A stretch of DNA of 64,000 bases from Segatella baroniae B14 (GTDB taxonomy: Bacteria; Bacteroidota; Bacteroidia; Bacteroidales; Bacteroidaceae): the NCBI RefSeq assembly GCF_022024235.1, contig NZ_CP091799.1:1094001-1158000 (forward strand). Direction: 5' to 3'. Each line of letters begins with the position of its first letter. The first letter of the stretch is position 1. Under the pieces are notes generated by a model, which saw nothing but the letters and a program-made list of their open reading frames with translations, ran no database searches and was not told the DNA's origin. This document shows, piece by piece, positions 35,945 to 45,495 of this stretch. Made by a program: the position numbers and the translations under genes.

Positions 35945-36626
35945 ACTTTATAAATTATAAAAACATCCAAAAATAATATTTTTGCATTTTTTGAGAACAA
36001 TAATACCATATTTTTTTGCAAAGATACAAATTTATACACTTTTTCGATGCATAAATATCTTAAAAACGTGATTTATAAATATATATAAGCCAAATTTTAC
36101 AATTTTTCTATTTCTGCCTACTTAATAATAATCTTAAATAGCGTCTTTTATGAATATATATTCATAAAAGGGCACTCCAAACTAGACAAAAAATTATCAT
36201 TTACAAGAGTAGAATTAAATTAAAGTTCACAAAATTCAAATTGAGTTAATCAAAAAGGAATATTATAAATAGTCTACTGAAAAATAATATTTTTTACAAA
36301 AGCATCCATTAGATTTACGTTTTACTAAATACAAACCAAATGGCTAAAGAATATGAAAGTTTCAGCACATATATAAAAGACTAGAAATCAAGTAGTTATA
36401 TTTTATCAACATTACATAATAAGCAATATAATGCCTATAATTCTATAAAATTACCAAATTAAACCATAAAAGATATGATGTATTCTCTTCATGAACTTAG
36501 TCTTTAAGTCCCACAAACATACCATTTATAAAATTCATCTACAAATAGTACTATTTAGAATATCTCATTCCGAAAAAACTACATTATTTTTCCTAGATGA
36601 ACTCATATACAAATAGCAGCTTAATG
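35945..36626. other. Long AT-rich gene-poor region upstream of EamA
   Basis: About 680 bp carries no convincing gene. It contains the EamA -7 box (36019-36026, minus), a plus-strand -7-like box TATTTTTG at 35977-35984, and a perfect 26-bp palindrome at 36145-36170 (CTTTTATGAATAT and its complement) without a T-run. A 14-codon frame at 36340-36384 (MAKEYESFSTYIKD) has no support. The IS inserted at its right end, so the tract may hold a decayed gene, an sRNA or nothing. Confidence 0.5.
36145..36170. repeat. Perfect 26-bp palindrome
   Basis: Both halves (CTTTTATGAATAT and its complement) match without a mismatch or gap. There is no T-run on either side, so it is not a plain terminator. It might be an operator or part of an RNA hairpin. 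Confidence 0.6.
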
Positions 36627-36634
36627 ATATATAT

Positions 36635-37946
36635 GGTTCATCAGACAAATGACGTGATGCGTCTGTCGTGTAAGGCATAGAGTCTAAGTTCAAAGTACTT
36701 ATCATCCCTGAATCCGTATGCATTTCTTTTGAGTACTTTGATCTTATTATTGATACCTTCGACTTTAGCAGTAGATATGTGACAGTCGTACCATGCTAGG
36801 ATGCCGGATCGATATGCAGCAATAGTATTTGCCACCTTTTCTATCAGTGATACTTTAGTACTCCTGGCTTGTCTGATCCATTCGTCTAGGAAAGATTCTG
36901 CATGAGTTTTAGTGACTTGCATCCATATTTCCCTCATGCTCTCCTTTAAATAGTACGCCTGTGCAAGAGGTTTGTTCATGGCTAGGGCATTCTCAAGTCT
37001 CTCCTTGTGTTTGTCATCATAGATGTCCTTACCATTACAGAGCAACAGCCATCTCATACCCTTTATGACCTTCCGTCTATTGAGATCCTTCTCCTCATGG
37101 TACATCCTGCTTCTAAGTTTGTCTATCGCATCATTCATGAGCTTTACAACATGGAAATGGTCAAACACATGTACGGCAAGCGGTGCATGTTCCATCACAG
37201 AAGCAATGAAGGCCTTTGATAAATCTGTAGCTATATGCTCAATGACAACCCCATAATGGTCTACCTTGCGCCAGAAACCTTTCAGGGCATCTACACCCTT
37301 ACCGTCTCCCACATATATAATCCTGCCTGTCTCCAAATCCACGACAATAGTCTTGTATACATGTCCTTTACGTACTGCGAACTCATCTATTCCTATGCTC
37401 TTTACATTCCGTATGTTCGGATTACCATACCTGGATTTCAGACGACGTTTATGAATGTCCTTTACAGTATCCCATGTCAGATGGAGGTATTCTGCCACCG
37501 ATTTGATGGTTGCAATATCAAGCAGGTCCACTACAAGGTTCTCCAAACGAGCAGTATAGGTGCGCTTACCATGAGCAAAGTGGATCTCCTCCTGCATGTC
37601 ACAACCGCAATCCTTGCACTTTATACGTTGAATCTTTGTATGAAGGACTACTGGAATATGACCTATCGGGACAGTCTTGAAGTCGCGCCATACATAACCA
37701 TTACGAATAATATGACGACTCTTACAACATGGACAGCGCATTTTGTCCATTCGCTTTTGGATATTCAAAACTATTTGGCTATCTTTGTGGCTGAAACTGT
37801 TGCATTGGAATCCATTGATGCCGAATGCGAAAAACAGGAAGCTGGAATTTATCATGTCATTTATAGTTTGGTCGCTACAAAGATATGAATTTTCCAGCTA
37901 TTTCTTTTCAATTCAATTTAACATCACGTCATTTGTCTGATGAACC
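36635..37946 (-). mobile_element. Intact ISL3-family insertion sequence
   Basis: The element is 1312 bp with 25-bp perfect terminal inverted repeats (36635-36659 and 37922-37946, outer bases GGTTCATCAGAC) flanked by identical 8-bp copies ATATATAT (36627-36634 and 37947-37954). It has one transposase gene, whose stop codon lies inside the left repeat. The 8-bp AT-rich target duplication and the zinc-finger transposase fit ISL3. Perfect repeats and duplication argue for recent insertion. It occupies a gene-free stretch, so no gene was visibly broken. Confidence 0.93.
36641..37855 (-). CDS. ISL3-family DDE transposase
   Basis: This 404-aa transposase has an N-terminal zinc-binding region (CPCC near residue 41 and CKDCGC near residue 81), helix-turn-helix-like sequence about 100-150 (IKSVAEYLHLTWDTVK), and the DDE core: IGIDEFAVRKGH (first Asp), IATDLSKAFI (second Asp) and the last Glu in STAKVEGINNKIK. 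The frame is complete, and the ATG is at 37855. A -7-like box TACTTTTG on the minus strand at 37966-37959 lies just outside the right repeat and may supply transcription. Confidence 0.93.
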   Translation of the reverse strand: MINSSFLFFAFGINGFQCNSFSHKDSQIVLNIQKRMDKMRCPCCKSRHIIRNGYVWRDFKTVPIGHIPVVLHTKIQRIKCKDCGCDMQEEIHFAHGKRTYTARLENLVVDLLDIATIKSVAEYLHLTWDTVKDIHKRRLKSRYGNPNIRNVKSIGIDEFAVRKGHVYKTIVVDLETGRIIYVGDGKGVDALKGFWRKVDHYGVVIEHIATDLSKAFIASVMEHAPLAVHVFDHFHVVKLMNDAIDKLRSRMYHEEKDLNRRKVIKGMRWLLLCNGKDIYDDKHKERLENALAMNKPLAQAYYLKESMREIWMQVTKTHAESFLDEWIRQARSTKVSLIEKVANTIAAYRSGILAWYDCHISTAKVEGINNKIKVLKRNAYGFRDDKYFELRLYALHDRRITSFV

Positions 37947-37986
37947 ATATATATATTACAAAAGTAGAAATCAGAAAAAGTAAAAA

Positions 37987-38328
37987 CTAAAACAAACTTA
38001 AAGAAAAATCTGCTTCATCATTTTTTTCGTCTTGTACATCTGTCTTAGGAGGTGTTTCATCAGTGAAATCGAACATAAGTTGCTGACTTTCTTTCACCAT
38101 ATTATTAATACGATAGACTCCCCTATCAGTTTTTTCGATAATAGAATCAACACTACGTGAGTGAGAAATCAAAAAATGCGTCACATACACATGAAGTGAA
38201 GAATAATCAACTGGATTAAAAATAGAATTACAAGCATTAAAAACATGGTGTGCTATTTTCTCTGTCTTTAATCCCTGCTCTCCTGCCTCAGAAAGTACCT
38301 TAAATATTTCTCTATCGTATTCGTGCAT
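37987..38328 (-). CDS. Small winged-helix-like protein of unknown function
   Basis: I do not recognise a named family for this 113-aa protein. Residues 1 to about 75 look like a winged-helix (HARE-type) module: helices EYDREIFKVLSEAG and TEKIAHHVFNACN, then SSLHVYVTHFLISHS and a hairpin IIEKTDRGVYRIN. The C-terminal third is acidic and ends DFSLSLF, perhaps a peptide motif bound by a partner. No signal peptide. It follows the DUF2582-type gene on the same strand, separated by a terminator, so it needs its own transcript or readthrough. The IS inserted 32 bp beyond its stop codon. Confidence 0.6.
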   Translation of the reverse strand: MHEYDREIFKVLSEAGEQGLKTEKIAHHVFNACNSIFNPVDYSSLHVYVTHFLISHSRSVDSIIEKTDRGVYRINNMVKESQQLMFDFTDETPPKTDVQDEKNDEADFSLSLF

Positions 38329-38343
38329 ATATAAATAATTAAA

Positions 38344-38375
38344 AAAGCCGCAAGCTACATTATGCTCACGGCTTT
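38344..38375 (-). terminator. Terminator of the DUF2582-type gene
   Basis: On the minus strand, AAAGCCG (7 bp) plus an inner AGC/GCT pair forms a hairpin followed by TTTTTT. It lies between the DUF2582-type gene and the 113-aa gene. Confidence 0.78.
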
Positions 38376-38393
38376 CTTATCGTTCTTTAAAAT

Positions 38394-38663
38394 TTAGGCG
38401 AGAACAATCTTATTATCTTCGTCTTTAATTTTTCCTTCTTTAAAAAGCCAACCAATACCTAGTAAAGCCTCTTCTTTGCTAATATTAGCTGCCTTAGCGA
38501 TATCTGCTACTGCCAATGGATTCTCAGCTGCAGCAAGTGCCTGATAAACATCACCAGCTTTAAAACCTACATTTTCTGCATTGAGAATCAATGTTGTTTT
38601 CTTTGCTGTTTTCTTTGGAGCTGCTTTGGTTACAGCTGTCTTAGTTGATTTCTTTTCTGCCAT
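38394..38663 (-). CDS. Winged-helix protein with histone-like basic N-terminus (DUF2582-type)
   Basis: This is an 89-aa protein. Residues 1-26 are Lys/Ala/Thr-rich (AEKKSTKTAVTKAAPKKTAKK), like the tails of histone-like proteins. Residues 27-89 match the winged-helix DUF2582-type domain: NVGFKAGDVYQALAAAE, LAVADIAKAANISKEEALLGIG, WLFKEGKIKDEDNKIVLA. This suggests a small abundant DNA-binding protein. A -7 box TATTTTTG lies at 38759-38752 on the minus strand and a short dyad (TGATGC at 38705-38710, GCATCA at 38715-38720) in its leader. Function is inferred only from fold pattern. Confidence 0.72.
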   Translation of the reverse strand: MAEKKSTKTAVTKAAPKKTAKKTTLILNAENVGFKAGDVYQALAAAENPLAVADIAKAANISKEEALLGIGWLFKEGKIKDEDNKIVLA

Positions 38664-38821
38664 ATTTTAGTAAATAATTTAAATTTTAGAGTATTCCTTC
38701 ATACTGATGCATAAGCATCAAGGATATCTCACTAATAAAAAAAATCTACCGCAAAAATAACAAATAAAAAGCAATCTGCAACAAGAATTAGCCTAAAAAG
38801 GGCATTTTGTCAAGTTATATG

Positions 38822-40582
38822 TTACTTTTCTTGATGTAAGTCAACCTTAATCTGCAATTCATCAAGTTGTTTCATATCCAATGCAGATGGAGCATCAAGC
38901 ATTACATCACGTCCTGAATTATTTTTAGGGAATGCGATGCAATCACGGATGCTATCAAGACCTGCAAGAATACTTACAAAACGATCAAGTCCGAAGGCAA
39001 GGCCTGCATGTGGTGGAGCTCCATACTTGAAAGCATTCATCAAGAAACCAAATTGAGCTTCAGCACGTTCTGGTGTAAAACCAAGTACCTCAAACATTTT
39101 TTCTTGCAACTTAGTATCATGGATTCGCAAACTACCACCACCGACTTCAATACCATTACATACAAAATCATATGCCTTAGCTCTCACCTGTTCAGGATGC
39201 TCATCAAGCAATGGAATATCATCAGGATTAGGCATTGTAAAAGGATGATGTGTTGCCATCAGGCGTTGTTCCTCATCACTCCACTCAAAGAGAGGGAAGT
39301 CAACAATCCACAAACACTTGAAAACATTTTTATCCATTAAGCCTAAACGATTACCCATTTCTAGACGAAGTGAGCAAAGCTGTGTACGAGTCTTATTTGG
39401 TTTATCACCAGACAAAATCAATACAAGGTCACCATTATTAGCACCCATCGCTTCTTTTACCTTAGCAAGATCATCTGTCGTATAGAACTTATCAATAGAA
39501 CTCTTTACAGAACCGTCTTCATTATACTTAATATACACAAGCCCTTTAGCACCTACCTGCTGACTTTTTACAAAGTCTGTAAGCTGATCAAGTTGCTTGC
39601 GAGTATAATTAGCACAACCAGGTACACATATACCACCAATATAAGCAGCCTCATCAAATACACCAAATTTACCAAGCTTCAGTACATCCATGAGTTCTAC
39701 GAACTCCATACCAAAACGAAGATCAGGTTTATCACTACCATATTTCTTCATAGCCTCTTGCCAAGTCATCTGCTGCATCTTTGGTATATCGACGCCACGA
39801 ATTTCTTTGAAAAGATGACGAGCCATATCTTCAAAGAGGTTAATAACATCATCCTGATCTACAAAACTCATCTCACAGTCTATCTGAGTAAACTCAGGCT
39901 GACGATCAGCACGAAGGTCCTCATCACGGAAGCACTTCGCAATCTGGAAATAGCGATCGATACCAGCTACCATCAGCAACTGCTTCAAAGTCTGCGGACT
40001 CTGTGGTAATGCATAGAACTGTCCTGGATTCATACGAGATGGAACGACAAAGTCGCGTGCACCCTCTGGAGTAGAACCGATAAGAACAGGTGTCTCAATC
40101 TCCATGAACTGCTTACTATCAAGGAAATTACGAATAAGGATAGTCATACGATGACGAAGTTCCAAATTCTTACGAACGGCATTACGACGTATATCAAGAT
40201 AACGATATTTCATTCGAAGGTCATCGCCGCCATCAGTTTCATCTTCAATAGTAAAAGGAGGAGTGAGAGATGGTGACAATACTTGAAGTTCCTTGGCGAT
40301 AATCTCAATATCACCTGTAGAAATCTTGTTATTTTTACTCTGACGCTCACTAACGATACCCTTGACTTGGATACAAAACTCACGACCCAATTTATTAGCC
40401 TCCTCACAAAGAGCTTTGTCGTCAGCTTCATTAAATACAAGTTGTGTAATACCATAGCGATCACGCAGGTCGATAAATGTCATACCACCCATCTTACGTG
40501 AACGTTGTACCCAGCCAGCTAAAGTTACATTTTTACCGGCATCAGAGAGTCGCAACTCTCCACACGTATTTGATCTATACAT
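38822..40582 (-). CDS. aspS: Aspartyl-tRNA synthetase
   Basis: It charges tRNA-Asp with aspartate. The N-terminal OB anticodon-binding domain (about 1-110) precedes the class II catalytic core with motif 2 [19 protein letters not shown] in pieces, [11 protein letters not shown], and motif 3 LAFGLDRFV. At 586 aa the bacterial-type insertion domain (GAD, about 290-400) is present. The gene is divergent from the GH88/105 gene. Two -7-like boxes occur on the minus strand upstream: TAACTTTG at 40621-40614 and TATTTTTG at 40632-40625. Confidence 0.97.
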   Translation of the reverse strand: MYRSNTCGELRLSDAGKNVTLAGWVQRSRKMGGMTFIDLRDRYGITQLVFNEADDKALCEEANKLGREFCIQVKGIVSERQSKNNKISTGDIEIIAKELQVLSPSLTPPFTIEDETDGGDDLRMKYRYLDIRRNAVRKNLELRHRMTILIRNFLDSKQFMEIETPVLIGSTPEGARDFVVPSRMNPGQFYALPQSPQTLKQLLMVAGIDRYFQIAKCFRDEDLRADRQPEFTQIDCEMSFVDQDDVINLFEDMARHLFKEIRGVDIPKMQQMTWQEAMKKYGSDKPDLRFGMEFVELMDVLKLGKFGVFDEAAYIGGICVPGCANYTRKQLDQLTDFVKSQQVGAKGLVYIKYNEDGSVKSSIDKFYTTDDLAKVKEAMGANNGDLVLILSGDKPNKTRTQLCSLRLEMGNRLGLMDKNVFKCLWIVDFPLFEWSDEEQRLMATHHPFTMPNPDDIPLLDEHPEQVRAKAYDFVCNGIEVGGGSLRIHDTKLQEKMFEVLGFTPERAEAQFGFLMNAFKYGAPPHAGLAFGLDRFVSILAGLDSIRDCIAFPKNNSGRDVMLDAPSALDMKQLDELQIKVDLHQEK

Positions 40583-40745
40583 ATTTAGTATTATTATAAT
40601 ATTCTTTGAAATGCAAAGTTACAGCAAAAATATTGAAACACAAAAAATATAATGATTAAAATCATAGAAATATAGAGCTTATACTATTGACTACTCTGCA
40701 ATATTCTTTGATTTCTGCTTACTTCTATAATTTTTGCCATCAGAC

Positions 40746-40776
40746 TTTGGATTTTGAGAAAAAAGTAGTAAGTTTG
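40746..40776 (+). promoter_or_regulatory. Promoter of the GH88/105 gene
   Basis: TTTG at 40746-40749, a 19-bp spacer and TAAGTTTG at 40769-40776 match the consensus. The ATG at 40821 is 45 bp downstream of the -7 box. Confidence 0.65.
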
Positions 40777-40820
40777 CCATAACCATAATTACAATATCTC
40801 AAAAACCTGATAAAAAGATA

Positions 40821-41948
40821 ATGAAAAAGACATTTATTTTAGGCCTTCTAGCATTAGTAGCGACCTCTTCTTTTGCACAGAATGCTCAAGAAGTTCTTGC
40901 TACAGCTCAGAAAGCAAACGCTTACTTTATGGCAAAATACGCCGACCCTACAACTCCTACTTTTGTTAAAAAAATTCGTCCAAGTAATTTATGGACTCGT
41001 GCGGTATATTATGAAGGTCTTATGGACCTCTACAGCATCGATAGCAACCAGAAATATATAGACTATACCGATACATGGGCTAATTTTCACAAATGGGGTC
41101 CAAGAAACGGCGTAAAAACTACGGATGCTGACGATCAATGTTGTGGACAAACATATATAGATCGCTATGTCCAGACGGGCAAGAAAAACAAATTCATGAT
41201 TGAGAATATGATTAAAAACATGGATTTGCAGATAGCTTCAGGAAGACTTAATTATTGGACATGGATTGACGCTATCCAGATGGCTATGCCTCTATATGCC
41301 AAGATGTACAAAGTAACTGGAGACCGCAAATACATGGACTATGCTATGAAAGCATACAGATGGAGTCGAAACGAATGTGGAGATGGTCTTTTCAACACTA
41401 AGACAGGGCTATGGTATCGAGATGCTGACTATGTTCCCCCTTATAAAGAAGCTGACGGTAATGATTGTTACTGGAGTCGTGGTGACGGATGGGTTTATGC
41501 AGCATTAGTCAGAGTAATGAAAGAACTTGATCCAAAAGACCCATATTATAAAGAATTAAAAAAAGATTTCGTAGCTATGAGCACTGGAATTTTAAAATGT
41601 CAACGTGAAGATGGATTTTGGAATGTAAGTCTTGTCAGCCCAACTACTTTTGGAGGCAAAGAACTTACAGGTACAGCTCTCTTTCTTTATGGCATGAGTT
41701 GGGGCATCCAAAAAGGTTTTCTAAAAGCAAAACTCTATCGCCCGGCAGCAGATAAAGCTTGGAATGCACTCGAAAAAGACTGCGTTCACACAGATGGCTT
41801 TTTAGGATGGGTTCAAGGCACAGGCAAAGACCCTTCTGCAGGTCAACCTCTATCCTATACAAAGGTACCTGATTTTGAGGACTATGGCACAGGATGCTTT
41901 TTACTTGGTGCAACTGAATATTACAAGTTATTGATATCAAGTAAATAA
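40821..41948 (+). CDS. GH88/GH105-type unsaturated glucuronyl/rhamnogalacturonyl hydrolase
   Basis: This secreted hydrolase of the GH88/105 family has a signal peptide (ends SSFAQ) and a six-hairpin barrel of about 355 residues. Conserved pieces include DDQCCGQTYIDRY (catalytic-type Asp), YWTWIDAIQMAMP, CYWSRGDGWVYAALVRV and the C-terminal YTKVPDFEDYGTGCFLLG. Family members remove unsaturated uronic acids left by polysaccharide lyases, from pectin or glycosaminoglycans. It stands alone with its own promoter and terminator: no SusC/SusD, lyase or sensor is near, so it is not in a utilisation locus here. Confidence 0.88.
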   Translation: MKKTFILGLLALVATSSFAQNAQEVLATAQKANAYFMAKYADPTTPTFVKKIRPSNLWTRAVYYEGLMDLYSIDSNQKYIDYTDTWANFHKWGPRNGVKTTDADDQCCGQTYIDRYVQTGKKNKFMIENMIKNMDLQIASGRLNYWTWIDAIQMAMPLYAKMYKVTGDRKYMDYAMKAYRWSRNECGDGLFNTKTGLWYRDADYVPPYKEADGNDCYWSRGDGWVYAALVRVMKELDPKDPYYKELKKDFVAMSTGILKCQREDGFWNVSLVSPTTFGGKELTGTALFLYGMSWGIQKGFLKAKLYRPAADKAWNALEKDCVHTDGFLGWVQGTGKDPSAGQPLSYTKVPDFEDYGTGCFLLGATEYYKLLISSK

Positions 41949-41962
41949 AAATAATTATTTAT

Positions 41963-41990
41963 AAAAGGTCAGATTGTCATCTGACCTTTT
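41963..41990 (+). terminator. Terminator of the GH88/105 gene
   Basis: A 12-bp perfect stem (41963-41974 with 41979-41990) has a 4-nt loop and is followed by TTT. Confidence 0.88.
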
Positions 41991-42050
41991 TTTATAATCA
42001 TTTATTAGTTAAACATTGCAAATTTTTATCGTTATACTAAACTTACTCTG

Positions 42051-42058
42051 TATTTTTG
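42051..42058 (+). promoter_or_regulatory. -7 box of the DUF1573 gene
   Basis: TATTTTTG, 29 bp before the ATG, fits TAnnTTTG. No clear -33 box. Confidence 0.45.
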
Positions 42059-42086
42059 CGTCAAAATTTTGAAATTAATTATATCA

Positions 42087-42479
42087 ATGAATAAAATGAA
42101 GAAGATATTTTTAGCAATGTTGATGATGATGGTAAGTATTTTATCAACATATGCACAAGCTGAAATCAAATTTGACAAGTTAACGAATAATTTCGGAAAC
42201 TTTGAAGAGTCAAACCCTGTACAAAAGGCGACTTTCACTTTCACAAATATAGGTGACAAACCTTTAGTTATAAACCAAGCCATAGCTAGTTGCGGATGTA
42301 CTGTACCTAACTACACAAAACAGCCTATAATGCCAGGACAAAAAGGTACAATCAGCGTAACTTATAATGGTAAAGGGAAATTTCCTGGCCATTTTAAGAA
42401 GACCATTACCGTTAGAACTAATGGAAAGGTAGAAATGACTCGTTTGTATATTGAAGGAAATATGACAGAGAAAAAGTAA
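42087..42479 (+). CDS. DUF1573 exported protein
   Basis: This 130-aa exported protein starts at the ATG 42087 (the longer frame begins with TTG at 42069) with signal peptide MNKMKKIFLAMLMMMVSIL-type ending STYAQA. The mature part is one DUF1573 immunoglobulin-like domain: FDKLTNNFGNFEESNPV, FTFTNIGDKPLVINQAIASCGCTVP and ISVTYNGKGKFPGHF. The SCGCT motif is the family hallmark. Such proteins are common in Bacteroidetes, with no known function. It is a single-gene unit ended by a hairpin at 42540-42571. Confidence 0.85.
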   Translation: MNKMKKIFLAMLMMMVSILSTYAQAEIKFDKLTNNFGNFEESNPVQKATFTFTNIGDKPLVINQAIASCGCTVPNYTKQPIMPGQKGTISVTYNGKGKFPGHFKKTITVRTNGKVEMTRLYIEGNMTEKK

Positions 42480-42921
42480 TCAAAAGATTATATAACAAGT
42501 ATTTTCTACTATACCATAAAAGATTATAAATAAACAAACAGGCATGGCCAGCTTCACAGCTCGTCATGCCTTTCGTATAAAATTAACTCAAGTATAAAAA
42601 GAAAATTTGTTTGTATCTCATAGTCCATAGTCTTCAATCTCACTAAAGACCTATTCAGCAATTGAATATTTCTACTAAAATCAAAGACTTAAAAAATCAA
42701 GAAAAGTGCTAATCACACAGATTTTACTAAATTCCAACTTAATAGTAGAATAAAGTATCCATTATTTCTTTTTTAATTTATTCAATCGCAAAGATAATTA
42801 TATTTTCGTATAAAACAAAATAATTAGATTTTTTTTTGTTCACCACAACCATATATCACATTCTATTATGACATTTTCTCATTTTTTATAATTACCTTTG
42901 CATACAAAACATCCTACAAAT
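42480..42921. other. Intergenic region between DUF1573 and EFR1 genes
   Basis: About 440 AT-rich bases hold the DUF1573 terminator (42540-42571) and the EFR1 -7 box TACCTTTG (42893-42900). I see no gene, repeat or strong structure between them, about 42600-42890. Confidence 0.5.
42540..42571 (+). terminator. Hairpin terminator after DUF1573
   Basis: AGGCATG at 42540-42546 pairs with CATGCCT at 42565-42571, with an inner AGCT/AGCT pair, followed by TTTCG. The T-run is weak. Confidence 0.6.
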
Positions 42922-43734
42922 ATGATTTTTTACTTTTCTGCTACAGGCAATAGTCGATGGGTAGCTATCCAACTTGCTGCTAAGACCAGAGAACGTCTCA
43001 TTAATATTACAGATGCTCTTCAGGGCGACTGTACATATCCCTTAAGCGAAGATGAATCAATTGGTTTTATTTTTCCTGTTCATGGATGGAGAACTCCAAA
43101 AATCATAGATCAATTCATAGCACGACTCACTATTGATATCTCTGATAGAAATAGCAAAAAAGGAATTAAGCCCTACTGTTTCGTTCTACTGACTGCTGGG
43201 GATGAAATCGGTCAAACGCTTAATTATCTCCACAAAGATATCAAGCACAATTCATCCCTCAATGCATTATATATCCAGGAAGTTGATGCCGCCTTTAATA
43301 TCATCATGCCAGAATCATATATAGGATTACCAGGAATGAACATTGATACTACTGAAAATCAGCAAAAAAAATATAATAATGCCAAACTACAGCTTCAATC
43401 CATAGCAGAAGCTATCATAAAGCGACAAAAAGGGCATTTTTCATTAGTAAAAGGTCCCACTCCATGGCTATATTCCAAAGTACTTGGAGGCATTTTCAAA
43501 CATGTTTTGGTAACTGATAAATATTTCAAAGTGGATGTAAACAAATGCATCAGATGTGGCATTTGCACTAATGCTTGTCCAGTTCACAATATCGAAGGTG
43601 GACATGGAAAAACTCCTACTTGGAAACACAATCAACAATGCCTAACCTGTTTTGCATGTTTTCATCACTGTCCTAAACACGCAATAGATTGGGGAAAAAT
43701 GACACAGAACAAAGGACAATATTTCTTCAAATAG
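42922..43734 (+). CDS. EFR1 family ferredoxin-flavodoxin protein
   Basis: This 270-aa EFR1-type protein has an N-terminal flavodoxin-like domain (FYFSATGNSRWVA, residues 3-15) and two C-terminal [4Fe-4S] clusters: CIRCGICTNACPV and CLTCFACFHHCPK. It should pass electrons between a flavin and iron-sulfur clusters. The partner enzyme is not apparent. The ATG 42922 is chosen because the longer frame begins with a TTG inside the -7 box. It is followed by an M6 protease gene 16 bp later, an odd pairing without a clear functional link. Confidence 0.88.
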   Translation: MIFYFSATGNSRWVAIQLAAKTRERLINITDALQGDCTYPLSEDESIGFIFPVHGWRTPKIIDQFIARLTIDISDRNSKKGIKPYCFVLLTAGDEIGQTLNYLHKDIKHNSSLNALYIQEVDAAFNIIMPESYIGLPGMNIDTTENQQKKYNNAKLQLQSIAEAIIKRQKGHFSLVKGPTPWLYSKVLGGIFKHVLVTDKYFKVDVNKCIRCGICTNACPVHNIEGGHGKTPTWKHNQQCLTCFACFHHCPKHAIDWGKMTQNKGQYFFK

Positions 43735-43750
43735 ACTAAATCTCAATAAA

Positions 43751-45481
43751 ATGGGAAAAATTATATTTTTACTATTAAGCATACTAACAACAATTCAAGT
43801 CTCTGCAGCTAAAGTTAATCCGACACCTGTGAAAGTAATGCAGAAAGATGGTACAATTCTGATTATTCAAGGTCATGGAGATGAGCATTTTCACTGGACT
43901 ACTACTCTAGATGGAGTTATAGTATGCCAACAAAAAGATAGTTACTATATAGCAGAAATAGATGAACTAGGAAATATTTCTGCCTCAACTCTGTTAGCTC
44001 ATAATTCTGAAGACAGAAATAGCAAGGAAAAGGAACTTATTGCGAAACAAAAGCAAGTATCCTTCAATAAGCCAAATCTATCATCAGTTTTGGCTAAATC
44101 GAATATAGGAAATGGCATTTCTAACATCAAATATTTTCCACATTTAGGATGTCCAAAAGCCCTTGTCATACTCGTAAACTTCCAAGATACAGTATTCCGT
44201 ATAAACCAGCCCCTAGAAGCTTTCGATGAATATTTAAACAGCACAAATCAACTAACAGACTTTGGCAACTGGAATACAAAAAATAGTACTAGTGTCAAAG
44301 GCTATTTCGAAAATGTTAGTAACGGGCAATACTCACCAGAATTCGACGTTATTGGTCCCATTACAGTATCTAGTAGCATAAGCTATTATAGCAATTCTGA
44401 AGAAAGCACTCTACTAAAAGAAGCCTGCCAACAAGTAGACAATCAAATTGACTTTTCACAATATGATTCCAATAATGATGGCGACGTGGATCTTGTTTTT
44501 TTGATATGTGCAGGATATTCTCAAAGTAACTCTAACAATAAGAACGACATCTATCCCAAAATTACAACGACAAGTAATCTAACATGCGATAATAAAAATA
44601 TCAAATTGTATGGCCTAAGCAATGAATTGAATTTTTATCCTGGATTTAGAGAGCATTTTCCAAATGTACCTACCTACTGCATAAATGGCCTAGGTATTTT
44701 CGTTCATGAGTTTTCACATGCTCTTGGATTACCAGATATGTATTCAGAAAGTGAAAGTAAGCCAGGACTAGAGTATTGGGACCTGATGGATGGTGGTGAA
44801 TACAATCATAATGGTACAGGATACTCTCCTACCCCATACACACCCTGGGAAAAAGAAGTTATGGGATGGCAAAATATCTCTTACCTCAAGAACGACACCT
44901 CAATCATAACCCTACAACCAAATACAGAGGCCTACAAGATACAACAAGATGAGAATGCCAAACAATATGCTATCATCCAAAATATACAAAAAACAGGTTT
45001 ATATACGAATATGCCAGGACATGGTATGCTTGTATATTTAGTAGATTATGAAGACACTGTAAATATCTTTGATTTTCCTAATAGAGGATACAAACCAAGA
45101 TTAACCATATTACCAGCAGACGGCGAACTCATATCATTTTACGCTAAAGACCAAACGAATTACTATATAAGTATGGCTGGTGATCCTTTTCCTGGCACAA
45201 ATAAAGTTACTCAAATAAGCAGTATAGCACTAAACGACGGAGTGGTTATCAGCAATCCCATGTATAAGATAACAGAGAACGCTAATGGCACTCTCACATT
45301 TAACTACTTAAAAGAAAATATCTCTACCGGAATAGATCAAGTAAACTATGATATTATCGAAAATAATGTAGTAGACAATAAAATCTACACAATTGATGGA
45401 AGATACCTAGGTAAATATGGAGATATCAAGTTAAAACCAGGAATTTATATTCTTAACAGACAAAAGATTATTATAAAATAA
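43751..45481 (+). CDS. M6-family secreted metalloprotease with C-terminal sorting-like domain
   Basis: This 576-aa secreted zinc protease has a signal peptide (ends VSAA), a propeptide-like region (VMQKDGTILIIQGHGDEHFHW, in pieces), and an M6 (immune-inhibitor-A) catalytic domain with H319-E-F-S-H323-A-L-G-L-P-D. A calcium-type loop DSNNDGDVDLVF lies near 239-250, and LMDGGEYNHNG follows. The C-terminal about 60 residues end YTIDGRYLGKYGDIKLKPGIYILN in pieces, a pattern typical of type IX secretion/sorting domains in Bacteroidetes. It likely acts at the cell surface or outside. It is probably cotranscribed with the EFR1 gene. Confidence 0.87.
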   Translation: MGKIIFLLLSILTTIQVSAAKVNPTPVKVMQKDGTILIIQGHGDEHFHWTTTLDGVIVCQQKDSYYIAEIDELGNISASTLLAHNSEDRNSKEKELIAKQKQVSFNKPNLSSVLAKSNIGNGISNIKYFPHLGCPKALVILVNFQDTVFRINQPLEAFDEYLNSTNQLTDFGNWNTKNSTSVKGYFENVSNGQYSPEFDVIGPITVSSSISYYSNSEESTLLKEACQQVDNQIDFSQYDSNNDGDVDLVFLICAGYSQSNSNNKNDIYPKITTTSNLTCDNKNIKLYGLSNELNFYPGFREHFPNVPTYCINGLGIFVHEFSHALGLPDMYSESESKPGLEYWDLMDGGEYNHNGTGYSPTPYTPWEKEVMGWQNISYLKNDTSIITLQPNTEAYKIQQDENAKQYAIIQNIQKTGLYTNMPGHGMLVYLVDYEDTVNIFDFPNRGYKPRLTILPADGELISFYAKDQTNYYISMAGDPFPGTNKVTQISSIALNDGVVISNPMYKITENANGTLTFNYLKENISTGIDQVNYDIIENNVVDNKIYTIDGRYLGKYGDIKLKPGIYILNRQKIIIK

Positions 45482-45495
45482 ACAGAAATAACAAG

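Noticed and set aside
36340..36384. 14-codon frame MAKEYESFSTYIKD in the gene-free tract
   Set aside because: Too short and without a promoter or ribosome site to call a gene.
37235..37888. 217-aa plus-strand frame opposite the transposase
   Set aside because: Antisense to conserved DDE core; no recognised motif.
42600..42890. Possible small RNA between DUF1573 and EFR1
   Set aside because: No promoter, hairpin or T-run of sufficient quality.
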